A stretch of DNA of 5,857 bases. It comes from an uncultured Actinoplanes sp. (GTDB lineage: Bacteria > Actinomycetota > Actinomycetes > Mycobacteriales > Micromonosporaceae). Numbering within the stretch: the first letter of the stretch is position 1; the number at the start of each line of letters is the position of its first letter. Location: the NCBI GenBank assembly GCA_934667465.1, contig CAKUMG010000421.1, forward strand, positions 1 through 5,857, written 5' to 3'. This document shows positions 4,428-5,857 of this stretch, in pieces. A program made the translations under genes and the position numbers. Under the pieces are notes generated by a model that saw nothing but the letters and a program-made list of their open reading frames with translations, was not told the DNA's origin and searched no databases.

Positions 4428-5857
4428 TTACAGCCTAAGCGAGCGAGCGTCATCCGAACGGGCAGTTACCGATGAGCGAACGGACGAGTCTCTTCTCGAC
4501 GACGCCGCTTCCGCCCTGGTGAGAAGGTCGGTGAAGCGCGCAGCGCCACGGGCCGGTGACACCCAGTCCCCGGAAACTTCCACCAGCCGGGTGTCCGGCT
4601 TGTTCAGCCACGCCAGGATCTTCTCGGTCTCCTCGGCGGTCGCCGCGGGCACCGGGCCCGGTCCGGGTAGGACTGTCTCCGCGGTCGCGAGCGCCATGTC
4701 GAGAGTCGGTCGCGGGTGCACCCGGGGCGGCGAGGTCGCCGCGGCGGCCAGCCGGCCGTGCCGGACCACGATGATCTCCCAGCCGAACTCGTCGTTGCGC
4801 CGCGCCGCCACCAGCTCCCCGATCCGGGTCAGCGCCCCCAGCCGCTGCATCCGGACGACCGCCCGGAGCAGGGCCACCATCCGCGAGCGGATCACCGCCG
4901 CCTCCTCGTACCGCTGCTGGTCCGAGAGCGCCTCGATCCGGGTCATCAGCGCCTCGACCAGCGGCTGGGGGTCGCCGTGGGTCGCCGTGCGGAACGGCTG
5001 GGCGGCCCGTTCGCCGTACGCCTCCGGGGTGATGCGGTGCTCGCAGGGCGCGGGGCATCGGCCGAGCTCGGCCAGCGCGCAGGCGGCGATCGTGGTCCGC
5101 GCCGAGAGCTTGTGGGTGCACTGCCGCAGCGGCACCGCGTCGTAGACCGCGGCGGCGGCCAGCTCGGCGGTCCGGCGCGACGAGAACGGCCCCAGATAGG
5201 AAGCGCCGTCCTCGGCGAGTTTGCGCACAACGGACAGGCGGGGGAACGCCTCGTCGGTCAGCTTGAGCCAGACGACCCGGTCGGGAAACTTCGACCTGCG
5301 GTTGTACGGCGGCGCGTGCGCGGCGATGAGGCGAAGCTCACGCACCTCGGCCTCCAGGGCGTGCGCGCACTCCACCGCCTCGACCCGGGCCGCGGCGGTG
5401 ATCATCTCCGACATCCGGGCGCGCTTCTCCGCGGCCGTGAAATAGCTGCGTACGCGCTTCTGGATGTCGACCGACGTGCCCACATAGAGCGGGCGCTCGT
5501 CGGCGGCCCGGAAGATGTAGACGCCCGGCGCGTGCGGCAGGTCGTCGGCGAGGTGCCGCTTGCGCCGCTGCGCGGGGGTGACCGCCTTGGCGAACTCGAT
5601 CGCGTCGCCCAGCGAGTGGACCTTGAAGCTGCCCAGCCGCTCGATCAGCCCGTGCAGCACGTCGACGGTGGCGCGGGCGTCGTCGAGCGCCCGGTGGTTG
5701 GGCGTGACCGCGGCCCCGAAGAACTGGGCGAGCGTGCCCAGCTTGCGGTTGGGCACCTCGTCGCGGGTCAGCGCCCGGCGGGCCACCGCGGCCGTGTCCA
5801 GCCGGAAAAGATTGCTCCCCGGCTCGATCGCCGCAATTTCCAGAACCTGCGCCTCGG
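4428..5857 (-). CDS. DEDDh exonuclease fused to UvrC/Cho-like GIY-YIG endonuclease (N-terminus outside window)
   Basis: This is the C-terminal 475 residues of a known actinobacterial fusion: a DnaQ-like 3'-5' exonuclease joined to a UvrC N-terminal-like nuclease, as in M. tuberculosis Rv2191. It probably acts in DNA repair or nucleic-acid processing in the cytosol. Counting from the first complete visible codon, the end of the exonuclease domain shows KLGTLAQFFGA and the last catalytic motif HRALDD (54-59; His54, Asp59). The GIY-YIG domain follows: GVY (111-113), YVGTS (124-128), Arg134, and the block ALEAEVRELRLI (166-177) that aligns with the region holding the UvrC catalytic Glu. Four cysteines at 246, 259, 267 and 271 (C-x12-C-x7-C-x3-C, ending GRCPAPC) match the UvrC cysteine cluster, reported to hold an iron-sulphur cluster. 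A UVR-type coiled-coil motif lies at about 300-330 (QQRYEEAAVIRSRM). The RNase H-like endonuclease and helix-hairpin-helix domains of true UvrC are absent. The stop is TAA at 4430-4428. Confidence 0.95.
   Translation of the reverse strand, partial: EAQVLEIAAIEPGSNLFRLDTAAVARRALTRDEVPNRKLGTLAQFFGAAVTPNHRALDDARATVDVLHGLIERLGSFKVHSLGDAIEFAKAVTPAQRRKRHLADDLPHAPGVYIFRAADERPLYVGTSVDIQKRVRSYFTAAEKRARMSEMITAAARVEAVECAHALEAEVRELRLIAAHAPPYNRRSKFPDRVVWLKLTDEAFPRLSVVRKLAEDGASYLGPFSSRRTAELAAAAVYDAVPLRQCTHKLSARTTIAACALAELGRCPAPCEHRITPEAYGERAAQPFRTATHGDPQPLVEALMTRIEALSDQQRYEEAAVIRSRMVALLRAVVRMQRLGALTRIGELVAARRNDEFGWEIIVVRHGRLAAAATSPPRVHPRPTLDMALATAETVLPGPGPVPAATAEETEKILAWLNKPDTRLVEVSGDWVSPARGAARFTDLLTRAEAASSRRDSSVRSSVTARSDDARSLRL

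Noticed and set aside
2543..4438. 631-codon plus-strand ORF antisense to the RelA/SpoT gene
   Set aside because: The opposite strand carries a clear RSH protein with catalytic motifs. Long antisense frames are expected at this GC content, and the translated protein is low-complexity Val/Gly/Asp/Arg-rich with no recognisable domain.
4295..4453. Longer RelA/SpoT start at 4453
   Set aside because: It would overlap the upstream stop and translate the hairpin region, with no RSH similarity, while a strong Shine-Dalgarno sits at the right distance from the GTG at 4294.
4428..5857. Canonical excinuclease subunit uvrC
   Set aside because: An exonuclease domain end precedes the GIY-YIG domain, and the protein ends without the RNase H-like and helix-hairpin-helix domains of UvrC.

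Overview
The window is very GC-rich, with G or C at almost every third codon position, frequent GTG starts, and protein families typical of high-GC Actinobacteria. A member of the Micromonosporaceae, such as an Actinoplanes or Micromonospora relative, would fit, but the genus is inferred from style and not from a marker gene. Every convincing gene lies on the minus strand, so the transcription order runs from high to low coordinates.

In that order the layout is as follows. (1) 5857-4428: a fusion of a DEDDh exonuclease and a UvrC-like GIY-YIG nuclease, with its N-terminus outside the window. (2) 4427-4295: a 133-bp gap with two back-to-back hairpins, then a strong Shine-Dalgarno. (3) 4294-2534: a short RelA/SpoT homologue. 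Its ppGpp hydrolase site is intact, its synthetase motifs are altered, and it lacks the ZFD and ACT domains. (4) 2501-1980: a Nudix hydrolase with a perfect Nudix box, 32 bp downstream. (5) 1983-1885: a 32-codon ORF that bridges the next gap exactly. It overlaps the Nudix stop (ATGA) and the following start (GTGA). (6) 1888-1073: a sugar-phosphate nucleotidylyltransferase. (7) 1072-901: a spacer holding six tandem copies of a 16-bp repeat. (8) 900-1: an alpha/beta hydrolase of the epoxide hydrolase type, with its C-terminus cut by the window edge.

Genes 3 to 6 are spaced like one operon: an alarmone enzyme, a nucleotide-diphosphate hydrolase, a micro-ORF and a nucleotide-sugar synthase. All three recognised enzymes handle nucleoside di- or triphosphate compounds. 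A shared role in nucleotide signalling or envelope precursor supply is possible but only inferred from proximity. The nuclease and the alpha/beta hydrolase are set off by longer gaps and may be separate transcription units. The most unusual items are the altered RelA/SpoT homologue, the doubly overlapping micro-ORF and the 16-bp minisatellite.
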